From the NCBI RefSeq assembly GCF_023634865.1, contig NZ_JAMLJN010000003.1, positions 215,650-279,649 of the forward strand: a stretch of 64,000 bases of DNA. The letters are read 5' to 3'. Every line of letters starts with the position of its first letter. Positions within the stretch are counted from its first letter, which is position 1. Source of the DNA: Flavobacterium fragile (GTDB lineage: Bacteria > Bacteroidota > Bacteroidia > Flavobacteriales > Flavobacteriaceae). The notes below the pieces were generated by a model, which was given only the letters and a program-made list of their open reading frames with translations, searched no databases and was not told the origin of the DNA. Made by a program: the position numbers and the translations under genes. Shown here one piece after another: positions 7,825 through 15,444 of the stretch.

Positions 7825-9036
7825 TTATATTTTCCCTTCGTTCACCTGATGATAAATGGTAAGCGAATTACTGATTATTTTTGAATATCCTTTTACGTCT
7901 TCTCCTGACCAGCCCAAATTCATTTCACCATAACTTCCAAATTTGGATGCCATCAAATCGTTTTCTGATTCAATTCCGTTAAGGATAAAACGATAGGGTA
8001 AAAGCGTTACTGTAACTTTTCCGTTGACAGTTTTTTGAGTGTTGGTAAAGAAAGATTCTATATCACGTAAAGCGGGATCTAAGAACAAACCTTCGTGTAA
8101 CCAGCTACCATACCAATCGGCTAATTGGCTTTTCAAATTCAATTGGAATTTCGATAACGTATGTTTTTCCAATAGATGATGTGCTTTCAGAATAATCATA
8201 GCCGCCGCCGCTTCAAAACCTACTCTTCCTTTTATGCCGACAATGGTATCCCCCACGTGAATATCTCTTCCGATAGCGAAAGGAGCGGCTAACTTTTCTA
8301 AATGCAAAATAGCATCACTTGGATGAGAGAAAATAGTATCGTTAATTCCGAAGATTTCTCCTTCTTTGAAATGTAAAATCACTTCGGTTTTGTCTGCTTC
8401 TGATTTTTCTAATTGCGATGGAAAAGCGGTTTCAGGTAAATGTTGATTAGATGTTAAAGTTTCTTTTCCGCCAACAGAAGTTCCCCAAAGCCCTTTATTT
8501 ACAGAATACAACGCTTTTTCGAAATTCATTTCTACTTGATTTTCTTTTAAAAATTCCATTTCGGCTTCTCTAGAAAGTTTCAAATCACGAATTGGCGTGA
8601 TGATTTCGATATTAGGACAAAGAATATTAAAAATTACATCAAAACGCACTTGATCATTTCCAGCGCCAGTACTTCCATGAGCTACTGCATCAGCATTGAT
8701 TTTTTTAGCAAAATCAGCAATCGATTTAGCTTGAATGGTTCGTTCAGCACTTACAGAAAGCGGATAGGTATTGTTTTTTAGAACATTTCCATAAATCAAG
8801 AATTTTACACAAGTATCATAATAATTTTTTACGGCATCAATACACGTATAAGAATGGACACCAAGATTCAAAGCGCGTCTTTCAATGTCTTTTATTTCTT
8901 CAACTGAAAATCCACCTGTATTTACAGTTACTGCGTGAATTTCGTATCCTAATTTTTTAGATAAATAAACGGCACAAAACGAAGTGTCTAATCCTCCGCT
9001 ATAAGCTAAAACTACTTTTTTCATGGTTTTCTTCAT
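7825..9036 (-). CDS. argG: Argininosuccinate synthase
   Basis: 403 aa; joins citrulline and aspartate using ATP. The PP-loop SGGLDTS is at residues 13-19, and GSTGAGNDQVRF and the EGEIFGINDTIF region are typical. Two in-frame ATGs, at 9036 and 9024, are possible; the second gives MKKVVLAYSGG, closer to other family members. Either start lies inside the end of the upstream GNAT gene (overlap 38 or 26 bp), which suggests translational coupling. Being near the front of the operon is unusual for a penultimate-step enzyme but common in Bacteroidota arginine clusters. Confidence 0.95.
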   Translation of the reverse strand: MKKTMKKVVLAYSGGLDTSFCAVYLSKKLGYEIHAVTVNTGGFSVEEIKDIERRALNLGVHSYTCIDAVKNYYDTCVKFLIYGNVLKNNTYPLSVSAERTIQAKSIADFAKKINADAVAHGSTGAGNDQVRFDVIFNILCPNIEIITPIRDLKLSREAEMEFLKENQVEMNFEKALYSVNKGLWGTSVGGKETLTSNQHLPETAFPSQLEKSEADKTEVILHFKEGEIFGINDTIFSHPSDAILHLEKLAAPFAIGRDIHVGDTIVGIKGRVGFEAAAAMIILKAHHLLEKHTLSKFQLNLKSQLADWYGSWLHEGLFLDPALRDIESFFTNTQKTVNGKVTVTLLPYRFILNGIESENDLMASKFGSYGEMNLGWSGEDVKGYSKIISNSLTIYHQVNEGKI

Positions 9037-9580
9037 TTGGTATTAATGCTACTTTTGGTTCGTACAACATGGCTGTGCACAAACAGTTTTTCTTTTCTTT
9101 TGCGATTAAAATTTCATAATTGATACAGCTTTTGCATCCGTTCCAAAAGTTTTCATCTTGTGTTAATTCGGAATAAGTTACGGGTTCGTAGCCCAATTCA
9201 CTATTGATTTTCATCACTGCTAAACCCGTAGTTAGACCAAAGATTTTAGCATTTGGAAACTTATTTTGAGACAATGAAAATATAGCTTGTTTGATTTTAC
9301 GAGCTAGTCCGTGTTTTCTAAATTTTGGCGCTACTATCAATCCTGAATTGGCTACAAATTTTTCATGACTCCACGTTTCGATATAACAAAATCCTGCCCA
9401 TTCGTTTTCTTCGGTAAGGGCGATAATTCCATTTCCGTCTATGATTTTTTTATTTAAATATTCTATCGAACGCTTTGCGATTCCTGTTCCTCTCATTTTT
9501 GCCGAAAGTTCCATTTCTTCTATGATGGCTTCGCAGAAAATCAAATGTTGAGAATTCGTTTGCTCAATTTTAATGGTCAT
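8999..9580 (-). CDS. GNAT-family N-acetyltransferase, candidate glutamate N-acyltransferase
   Basis: 193 aa GNAT protein, first gene of the arginine operon. The acyl-CoA-binding motif (VAPKFRKHGLARKI, about 83-96) is clear, with preceding strand SGLIVA. The C-terminal part has four cysteines in a CxxC plus CxC pattern (Cys149, Cys152, Cys166, Cys168), suggesting a metal site or disulfides. No argA, argJ or other first-step gene is present in the cluster, so I infer that this enzyme makes N-acetyl- or N-succinylglutamate. It lacks the amino-acid-kinase domain of classical ArgA and is more like short ArgA-type GNATs. The family assignment is firm; the substrate is inferred. Confidence 0.85.
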   Translation of the reverse strand: MTIKIEQTNSQHLIFCEAIIEEMELSAKMRGTGIAKRSIEYLNKKIIDGNGIIALTEENEWAGFCYIETWSHEKFVANSGLIVAPKFRKHGLARKIKQAIFSLSQNKFPNAKIFGLTTGLAVMKINSELGYEPVTYSELTQDENFWNGCKSCINYEILIAKEKKNCLCTAMLYEPKVALIPNEENHEKSSFSL

Positions 9581-9597
9581 TTCTTTTAAAATTTCGG

Positions 9598-9631
9598 CAA
9601 AACTAAATAAAATTATTTATTAAATCACAAA
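9598..9631 (-). promoter_or_regulatory. Promoter of the arginine operon
   Basis: Read on the minus strand, TTTG (9631-9628) is followed after 22 nt by TAGTTTTG (9605-9598), matching the Bacteroidota -33/-7 consensus. The expected transcription start is near 9591, about 11 nt upstream of the GNAT ATG at 9580. Two inverted repeats lie just upstream of the -33 box. Confidence 0.6.
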
Positions 9632-9633
9632 AT

Positions 9634-9650
9634 AAAGATAAAATATCTTT
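9634..9650. promoter_or_regulatory. Inverted repeat, candidate operator 1 of the arginine operon
   Basis: AAAGAT (9634-9639), 5 nt, ATCTTT (9645-9650). The centre is about 51 bp upstream of the predicted arginine-operon start, directly next to the -33 box, a position suited to activation. It shares arm sequence and length with the repeat at 9665-9681. Confidence 0.5.
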
Positions 9651-9664
9651 TTAAAATTAATTTT

Positions 9665-9681
9665 AAAGATTTTAAATCTTT
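9665..9681. promoter_or_regulatory. Inverted repeat, candidate operator 2 of the arginine operon
   Basis: AAAGATT (9665-9671), 3 nt, AATCTTT (9675-9681). Its centre is 31 bp from that of the first repeat, about three helical turns, so both face the same side of DNA. Lrp/AsnC proteins bind such phased sites; linking it to the regulator at 1124-1600 is inference. It also lies about 75 bp upstream of the predicted def start. Confidence 0.5.
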
Positions 9682-9734
9682 AGTTTAAATTGTTATTTAT
9701 TTGTTATAACAGTTTTATTATCTGTATATTTTAC

Positions 9735-9742
9735 TATTTTTG
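9735..9742 (+). promoter_or_regulatory. -7 box of def promoter
   Basis: TATTTTTG matches the TAnnTTTG consensus and lies 20 nt before the def ATG at 9762. I see no convincing -33 element at the usual distance. Confidence 0.4.
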
Positions 9743-9761
9743 TACCCTTAATTTCAAGTTT

Positions 9762-10349
9762 ATGATTTTACCAATATACGGATACGGTGAACCAGTTTTA
9801 CGTAAAGTAGCGGAGGACATTACGCCAGAATATCCGAATCTTAAAGAAACAATTGCGAACATGTATGACACTATGTATCATGCACATGGCGTTGGTTTGG
9901 CGGCTCCACAAGTTGGGTTACCTATTCGTTTGTTTGTTATTGATACCGAACCTTTTGCAGATAGTGATGACGTTTCTAAAGAAGAAGCAGCTTTAATGAA
10001 AGACTTCAAAAAGACGTTTATTAATGCCAAAATCATCAAAGAAGAAGGTGATATTTGGGGATTCAACGAAGGTTGTTTGAGTATACCAGATGTGCGTGAA
10101 GATGTTTTTCGTCATGACACAATTACAATTGAATACATGGACGAAGATTTTAATAAGAAGACCGAAGTATATGATGGTTTAATCGCTCGTGTTATCCAAC
10201 ATGAGTACGATCACATTGAAGGTATTTTATTTACTGATCACTTGTCGATGTTGAAAAAGAAATTAATTGGGAAAAAATTGCAAAACATCATGGATGGTAA
10301 AGCAAGACCTGATTATAAAATGAAATTTGTTAACAAAAAAGGACGTTAA
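9762..10349 (+). CDS. def: Peptide deformylase
   Basis: 195 aa from the ATG at 9762 (MILPIYGYGEPVLRKV). A longer reading from a TTG at 9690 adds a hydrophobic stretch not found in the family and would include the -7 box, so I reject it. All three motifs are intact: GVGLAAPQ (43-50), EGCLS (103-107) with metal ligand Cys106, and HEYDH (147-151). The enzyme removes the formyl group from nascent proteins. It is followed by the DUF5606 gene and mazG. Confidence 0.96.
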   Translation: MILPIYGYGEPVLRKVAEDITPEYPNLKETIANMYDTMYHAHGVGLAAPQVGLPIRLFVIDTEPFADSDDVSKEEAALMKDFKKTFINAKIIKEEGDIWGFNEGCLSIPDVREDVFRHDTITIEYMDEDFNKKTEVYDGLIARVIQHEYDHIEGILFTDHLSMLKKKLIGKKLQNIMDGKARPDYKMKFVNKKGR

Positions 10350-10434
10350 TTACAGTATTCAGTGTTCAGTTTTTAGTATTCAGTTTTTCTTTAAACTTTT
10401 TACTTTTTACGTTTCACTTTTTACTTTAAAATAA

Positions 10435-10442
10435 TATATTTG
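10435..10442 (+). promoter_or_regulatory. -7 box upstream of the DUF5606 gene
   Basis: TATATTTG matches TAnnTTTG and lies 22 nt before the ATG at 10465. The preceding 85 nt after def consist of degenerate TTCAGT-like and TTTTTAC-like repeats. Confidence 0.4.
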
Positions 10443-10464
10443 CCAACCTTAATTAGTAAGAACA

Positions 10465-10899
10465 ATGAGCATTCAAAAAATATTAGCTATTTCTGGGAAA
10501 CCAGGTTTATATGAATTAAAAATTCAAACACGTACAGGATTTGTTGCAGAGTCTTTATTAGACGGAAAGAAAATTACTGTTGGAATGAGAGCAAACGTAA
10601 GTTTGTTATCAGAAATTGCAGTATATACTTATTCAGAAGAGGTACGTTTAACAGAAGTATTCAAAGCAATTGCTACTAAAGAAAACGATGGTTTAGCAAT
10701 GTCTCACAAAGAAGACGATGCAAAATTAAAAACGTATTTCAGAGAAGTTTTACCAGAATTTGACGAAGACAGAGTATATACGTCTGACATTAAAAAAATC
10801 TTAAATTGGTACAATTTGTTACAACCTAAAGGATTTGTTTCTGTAGAAGCGTTATCAAAAGAAGTAAAACAAGAAGAAGAAACTCCAGCTGCTGAATAA
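10465..10899 (+). CDS. DUF5606 domain protein
   Basis: 144 aa, cytoplasmic, no signal peptide or membrane segment. It is recognisable as the DUF5606 family found across flavobacteria: N-terminal QKILAISGKPGLYEL, central TEVFKAIATKE, and an acidic C-terminal tail (KQEEETPAAE). The N-terminal half looks like a small beta-barrel. Its biochemical role is unknown. It is usually found between def and mazG, as here, which points to a housekeeping role but proves nothing about function. Confidence 0.85.
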   Translation: MSIQKILAISGKPGLYELKIQTRTGFVAESLLDGKKITVGMRANVSLLSEIAVYTYSEEVRLTEVFKAIATKENDGLAMSHKEDDAKLKTYFREVLPEFDEDRVYTSDIKKILNWYNLLQPKGFVSVEALSKEVKQEEETPAAE

Positions 10900-10920
10900 G
10901 CATTGAAAAAATTATACTTT

Positions 10921-10950
10921 AAAATCCTGCGTTTTCCACGTGGGATTTTT
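10921..10950 (+). terminator. Rho-independent terminator after the DUF5606 gene
   Basis: AAAATCC (10921-10927) pairs with GGATTTT in the 3' arm, with an inner CGT/ACG pairing and a T-rich tail. It lies 21 nt after the stop codon at 10899. Confidence 0.6.
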
Positions 10951-10968
10951 TATTTTTACATCTAATTT

Positions 10969-10995
10969 GTCATGCTGAACTCGTTTCAGCATCTC
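10969..10995. repeat. REP-like hairpin, copy 1
   Basis: GTC, then ATGCTGAA (10972-10979), 5 nt, TTCAGCAT (10985-10992), then CTC. A second copy at 46659-46685 has the same flanks and spacer length but the paired change G to A / C to T in the stem, so base pairing is conserved. A shortened core also occurs in the 151-bp repeats. Confidence 0.65.
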
Positions 10996-11033
10996 AATTT
11001 AACGATTCAACAATTTAACAATTCAACTCCAAA

Positions 11034-11807
11034 ATGAACACACGCCAGCAACAATTACAAGCTTTCAACCGCCTTTTAGATATCATGGACGATTTACGCG
11101 AAAAATGTCCGTGGGATAAAAAGCAAACGCTTCAAAGTCTACGTCATTTAACGATTGAAGAAACCTACGAATTAGGCAATGCTATTTTAGATAACGATTT
11201 GCAGGAAATCAAGAAAGAGTTGGGTGATGTATTGTTACACATTGTATTTTATGCGAAAATTGGAAGCGAAACCAATGCGTTTGATATTGGCGATGTAGCA
11301 AATTCCATTTGTGATAAATTAATCGATCGTCATCCACATATTTATGGCGATGTGATAGTGGCTGATGAAGAAGAAGTAAAGCAAAATTGGGAAAAACTAA
11401 AACTCAAAGAAGGTAAAAAATCCGTTTTAGAAGGTGTGCCAAAAAGTTTACCAGCATTAGTAAAAGCAAGCCGCATTCAAGATAAGGTTAAAGGTGTTGG
11501 ATTTGATTGGGAAGAACCGCATCAAGTGTGGGACAAAGTACAAGAAGAGCTAAACGAACTTCAAGTTGAGGTACAAGCCGGCAACCAAGACAAAATAGAA
11601 GCCGAATTTGGCGACGTTTTATTCTCCATGATAAATTACGCAAGATTCTTAAAAGTAAACCCAGAAGACGCTTTAGAACGCACCAATAAAAAATTCATTA
11701 AACGTTTCCAATATTTAGAAAGCAAAGCCACCGAATTAGGCAAACCTTTAATGAATATGACGCTAGCTGAAATGGATGTTTTTTGGGAAGAAGCGAAGAA
11801 GTTGTAG
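11034..11807 (+). CDS. mazG: Nucleoside triphosphate pyrophosphohydrolase MazG
   Basis: 257 aa with the duplicated all-alpha MazG fold. The N-terminal repeat has CPWDKKQTLQSLRHLTIEETYE and the EIKKELGDVLLHIVFY metal-binding helix; the second has FDWEEPHQVWDKVQEELNELQ and EFGDVLFSMINYARF. The EExxE/ExxD metal ligands are visible in both. It hydrolyses NTPs to NMP and pyrophosphate, cleaning the nucleotide pool. The upstream 134 nt hold the DUF5606 terminator and a REP-like hairpin. Confidence 0.94.
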   Translation: MNTRQQQLQAFNRLLDIMDDLREKCPWDKKQTLQSLRHLTIEETYELGNAILDNDLQEIKKELGDVLLHIVFYAKIGSETNAFDIGDVANSICDKLIDRHPHIYGDVIVADEEEVKQNWEKLKLKEGKKSVLEGVPKSLPALVKASRIQDKVKGVGFDWEEPHQVWDKVQEELNELQVEVQAGNQDKIEAEFGDVLFSMINYARFLKVNPEDALERTNKKFIKRFQYLESKATELGKPLMNMTLAEMDVFWEEAKKL

Positions 11808-12169
11808 TGTTCAGTGGTCAGACGCAGTGTTCAGTTTTAACGTTTAGTTTGTTAGGCTCAACTTGTTTGAGTATTTAAACGCAAAGGCGCTAAGTTGTTT
11901 CGCAAAGCACGCAAAGTTTTTCCACTCAGTTTGTCATGCTTAAGCATCTCTTTTATGTAATCCCTACGGGATTTTACCAGCTATTTTACTTTAAAGTTAC
12001 CCATATTTCATGCCTAATGGTATTTTAAATAGTTGCATTCACTTTTTTTAGTTCCTTTGGAGCTGAAATCGGTAAAATAAACACAACGATTAGGAAGTTT
12101 TGTAAAGACTGTATATTAGTGTGTTATGAAAATGATTGTCATGTTAGAAAAATAAATTGATTTACCTTT
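11808..12169. other. Intergenic region with repeats, no gene
   Basis: No convincing coding frame. It starts with degenerate CAGTGTTCAG-like repeats (11808-11840), continues with copy A of the 151-bp repeat (11876-12026), and ends in AT-rich sequence with a GTTCCTTTGGAGCTGAA segment. No tRNA-like fold was seen. Confidence 0.7.
11876..12026 (+). repeat. 151-bp hairpin-rich interspersed repeat, copy A
   Basis: It begins with irregular GCAAAG-type short repeats, then GTCATGCTTAAGCATCTC (palindrome 11936-11947), the hairpin ATCCCTACGGGAT (11960-11972) and the hairpin ATGCCTAATGGTAT (12010-12023). Copy B lies inverted at 15287-15437, is the same length and agrees at roughly three quarters of positions by eye. 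The stems keep pairing through G-U or paired changes. Confidence 0.7.
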
Positions 12170-13096
12170 TTAATTTTCGTCTAAAATAATTTCAATTTCT
12201 CTAATTTCAACGTTACTATTTCCATCTAAACTTACATTTGTTACTTGCATTGAGTATAAAGGCCAACCGGAATTATGTATGGATGTGGTTAATATTATGC
12301 TATGTTCTAAGTTTTCGATGTTTTTTTTATCATTAGCACTTATTTTTTGTTCACTTATTTTTTCTCCAAATCGTATAGCTTCTTTAGCAAGTTGTTCTTG
12401 ATCAACATATTGTTCAAGTAAAAGCACTACAAAATCATTATCTTCGGAAATTTCGGTTAATTCAACATAAACTTTTGCGTCAAACGGCTCTCCCCCTAAA
12501 AGGTTGTCTAGTTTTAAATTACCTTCAACGGTTTCATTTAATTTATACGCCCCACCATGAAAATTATAAAATTGATTAATGTCTTTAATAGTCGTGTTAT
12601 TTACAGCCAATTTTCCTATATATAAGGTTTCAATTTTTTTTATTAATTCAACTAACTCATTATCGGACTTTGAAATTTCGTTTTTAAGTATATCAATTGT
12701 CTTTTGATAATCTCTAGTTAATTCTTCTAAATTTAAAATTTCTTTGAAACCTCCCATTTCATCTGTTTTGAAAATAATTTTTCTATTTTCATTTAAAGAG
12801 ATGATTTTTGAAAGTAGTGGATGTTTAATATTGGTTTTAAAGTCAGAATATAGCCACTCAATTGTATAAGAGTTAGCTGTTGAGTCAGTAATTTTTATAT
12901 TCAGTCTAAAGTCTAATCTGCTTTTTAAAATGGAATCATTACCAGTAACTTTGTATTTGGAATGGGTAATTTTATATTGTTGCTCCTCGTTTAAATCCCA
13001 ATATCCAATAGCTTGAAAAGTAGAATCTTTTAAATTAATTTGACTTAGTGAATAATTAGTAATAAAAAAAGTGAAAAAAATAAGGATGTTTTTCAT
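12170..13096 (-). CDS. Secreted protein of unknown function
   Basis: 308 aa. A signal peptide is clear (MKNILIFFTFFITNYSLSQ, cleavage probably near residue 19). The rest is soluble, rich in Lys, Asn, Glu and Ile, without transmembrane segments, T9SS sorting domain or a motif I recognise. A Lys/Glu-rich helical segment lies near the middle (DYQKTIDILKNEISKSDNEL). It probably acts in the periplasm or is secreted. It stands between the DUF349 terminator and repeat copy A, so it looks like a single-gene unit. No function can be assigned. Confidence 0.75.
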   Translation of the reverse strand: MKNILIFFTFFITNYSLSQINLKDSTFQAIGYWDLNEEQQYKITHSKYKVTGNDSILKSRLDFRLNIKITDSTANSYTIEWLYSDFKTNIKHPLLSKIISLNENRKIIFKTDEMGGFKEILNLEELTRDYQKTIDILKNEISKSDNELVELIKKIETLYIGKLAVNNTTIKDINQFYNFHGGAYKLNETVEGNLKLDNLLGGEPFDAKVYVELTEISEDNDFVVLLLEQYVDQEQLAKEAIRFGEKISEQKISANDKKNIENLEHSIILTTSIHNSGWPLYSMQVTNVSLDGNSNVEIREIEIILDEN

Positions 13097-13110
13097 TTGA
13101 AAATTTTTTA

Positions 13111-13139
13111 AAAAAATCCCGAGCCTTAACTCGGGATTT
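13111..13139 (-). terminator. Rho-independent terminator of the DUF349 gene
   Basis: Arms AAATCCCGAG (13114-13123) and CTCGGGATTT (13130-13139) with a 6-nt loop; on the minus strand the stem is followed by a T-run. It lies 4 nt after the DUF349 stop. Confidence 0.8.
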
Positions 13140-13143
13140 CCAA

Positions 13144-15027
13144 TTACATATTTTTAATTTGCTGTAATTTTTCTTTCCATAGTTTCAAGTCGTCTTTGTG
13201 GCGTTCAATGCTTTTTTGAACTTCTTTGATAAAAGGATTTTCACCTTTCGAACTACTGCTAATAAACTGAATGTTGTTCTCTAATTGGAAAATTTCGCTT
13301 TGTACTTCGTCGATTTTCTTTCTGATAAAGAATTGCTCTTGTTCCAAAGCTCTGCGGTCGTCACCTTCTACTAATTGCTCTAAGCGATTGTTAAAACGCA
13401 TCATTTCGGTATCTTTTTTAGACATACTTAGTTTTTCAAACAAGGCATCTAAAATCTTATTGAATTTTCCTTCAATATGTCTTCTGTTAAAAGGTACTTT
13501 TCCAAAAGTTTTCCAAGTCGCAATGTGAGCTTTTATGGCATCTAAATCCGCTTTGTGTTCGCCAGTTAAAGTGAATGATTTCAATTCTTCTAAAAATGCT
13601 TTTTTCTTTTCAAATGCTTCTACTTCTTCACTAGTTTCCGCGTTTCTTGCTTCATGCATTCTATCAAAATATGCATTACACGCATCTTTAAAGTCTTTCC
13701 AAACACTATCTGAATATTTTCGTGGCACATGTCCAATTTTCTTCCAATCGTCCTGAATTTTCTTCATAATTGGAGTTGTAGCCGCGAAATCAGCACTGTC
13801 TTTTAATGATTTAGCTTTTTCAACTAACGCTAATTTTTTATTTAAGTTCTCGTGTTGTTCGTGTTTGATGTCTTTATAGAAAACATTTTTGTTCGCATTA
13901 AAAGAACGAACCGCATTTTTAAAGTTAGCCCAAGTTTCCTCAGTTACTTCCGCTGGCACTTTTCCTGCTTTAAAGAACGCTTCACGTAATGCTTCCATTT
14001 TCTGAATTTGCTCTTGCCATCCACTGTGCGAATCGATTTTCTCGTTTCCTAAAACAATAATTTGAGATATGATTTCGTTTTTCACCGCTAAGTTGTCTGA
14101 TTCTTTAGCTCTAGCTTCAGCATATAAACTTTCGCGTTTATCGTGCATTTGTTTGGTGATTTCGCTGAATTCGTTCCAAATCACTTCTCTGTGTTCACGA
14201 TCTACTGGACCAATTTCTTCTTTCCAAACGCGGTGTAATAATTGCAATTCGCGGAACGCTTTCATTACGTCAGTTTCGTTCAACAATTCTTTGGCTTTAG
14301 CAATGATTAATTGTTTTTGCTCTAAATTGTTTTTCAAGTCTAAATCACGCGCTTCTTTGTCTAAGTGCATGATGTCGTAAAAACGCTCCATGTGAAAATG
14401 GTAGTTGTTCCACAAGATATTGTATTTGTCTCTTGGAATCGCACCCGCATTTTTCCATCGCTCACGAATTTCGTTTACCTTTTTGAACATATCGCTAATG
14501 CTCGAATCACCAGAATCGATTAAGTTTTTCAACTCTTCGATTAAGCTTTCACGAACCGCGAAATTCTGTTCTAAATTGTTTTGTAATTGTTTGAAGTGTT
14601 TCGCTTTACTTGCTTTGTACGCGTTGTAAATACCATCAAACTTATTTTTTAAAGGGAAGTGATACTCAAAATCTAAACCTTCTTCGTTGTTTTGAGCTAA
14701 GAATTCCTCTTTTTTCTCGTCTATAAAATGGTGGTATTTGTCCGAAAAAGCTTTTCTAATGCCTTCTACATGGTCTTTAATCGCCATTACTTTTTCGTTG
14801 TTGACTAATTTTTCCAGTTCATCGGTTAAGGCTTCCATCGACATCGCATCGTAATCCAAAACTGGAATTTCGTGCTTTTCTTTTATCGAATCATCTTCGC
14901 TTTCTTCTGCATTAGAATTGTCTATTTCCTCTAATACCGATTGACTAATAGTGGTAACACCATCTAATTGTTCCATTTGGTCTTGTCCATCTGCGTTGTG
15001 CAGGTTATCATGTGTTGCTTCTGACAT
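13144..15027 (-). CDS. DUF349 repeat protein
   Basis: 627 aa, cytoplasmic, strongly charged and helical. After an acidic N-terminus (about 1-55) there are about five DUF349-type units of three helices, recognised by repeated W-K-x-x-G-x-V/I-P-R signatures (ERWKNAGAIPRDKY, DDWKKIGHVPRKYS, ATWKTFGKVPFNRR and two more divergent ones). A coiled-coil C-terminus follows. DUF349 proteins are widespread and of unknown mechanism, with some reported links to RNA or ribosome biology. The gene is a single unit with its own terminator, between the secreted protein gene and aroE. Confidence 0.88.
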   Translation of the reverse strand: MSEATHDNLHNADGQDQMEQLDGVTTISQSVLEEIDNSNAEESEDDSIKEKHEIPVLDYDAMSMEALTDELEKLVNNEKVMAIKDHVEGIRKAFSDKYHHFIDEKKEEFLAQNNEEGLDFEYHFPLKNKFDGIYNAYKASKAKHFKQLQNNLEQNFAVRESLIEELKNLIDSGDSSISDMFKKVNEIRERWKNAGAIPRDKYNILWNNYHFHMERFYDIMHLDKEARDLDLKNNLEQKQLIIAKAKELLNETDVMKAFRELQLLHRVWKEEIGPVDREHREVIWNEFSEITKQMHDKRESLYAEARAKESDNLAVKNEIISQIIVLGNEKIDSHSGWQEQIQKMEALREAFFKAGKVPAEVTEETWANFKNAVRSFNANKNVFYKDIKHEQHENLNKKLALVEKAKSLKDSADFAATTPIMKKIQDDWKKIGHVPRKYSDSVWKDFKDACNAYFDRMHEARNAETSEEVEAFEKKKAFLEELKSFTLTGEHKADLDAIKAHIATWKTFGKVPFNRRHIEGKFNKILDALFEKLSMSKKDTEMMRFNNRLEQLVEGDDRRALEQEQFFIRKKIDEVQSEIFQLENNIQFISSSSKGENPFIKEVQKSIERHKDDLKLWKEKLQQIKNM

Positions 15028-15444
15028 TGTGTAAATGCTTAAGGTTACTAATATGGTGTGAAGATACTAAAGCACTCCGAAAATTCAAAAAAAATTGACT
15101 AATAATCGCTTATTTTCTTTGAAACGAGTGTTTTAGGCTTTCTTGTTTTCCATTTTCCCGCGTTCCGCTATATCCGCTAAAGACGGGATGTCGCTACTAT
15201 CGGGGTTAGATTGCCATCAAATGGCTTTCTTGGGAGTGGTTTTTTGAAGAAGTTTTGGTTTTGTACTTTTTCAAAAGTTTCTTCTTAAATGCCGTTAGGC
15301 ATGATATTCTAGTAATTTAATGAAATGAATAGAAAAAATCCCGTAAGGATGACATAAAAGATATGCTTATCAGCATGACAAACTGTGCGTGAAAAACATT
15401 TGCGAACTTTGCGTAAACCTTTGCGTCTTTGCGTTTAAGAAAAC
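15028..15444. other. Intergenic region with repeats, no gene
   Basis: No plausible coding frame. The stretch 15145-15215 is a locally GC-richer segment with CCGCGTTCCGCTATATCCGC that looks like an intergenic repeat, and 15287-15437 is copy B of the 151-bp repeat. The leader of the DUF349 gene lies at its left edge. Confidence 0.65.
15287..15437 (-). repeat. 151-bp hairpin-rich interspersed repeat, copy B (inverted)
   Basis: Inverted counterpart of 11876-12026. Hairpins on the plus strand: ATGCCGTTAGGCAT (15289-15302), ATCCCGTAAGGAT (15338-15350) and ATGCTTATCAGCAT (15363-15376), followed by the GCAAAG-type repeats in reverse complement. It contains no open reading frame. Confidence 0.7.

Noticed and set aside
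9690..9761. Longer def reading frame beginning with a TTG and a hydrophobic stretch
   Set aside because: The frame covers the promoter region and the extra residues are absent from peptide deformylases; the ATG at 9762 gives the standard N-terminus.
13271..14629. Plus-strand reading frames of 70-105 codons opposite the DUF349 gene
   Set aside because: They mirror the charged helical coding sequence on the other strand, are Ser/Phe/Cys-rich and have no start context or homologous features.
15145..15215. GC-richer CCGCGTTCCGCTATATCCGC segment as an RNA gene
   Set aside because: It does not fold into a convincing RNA by eye and looks like a relic of an intergenic repeat.
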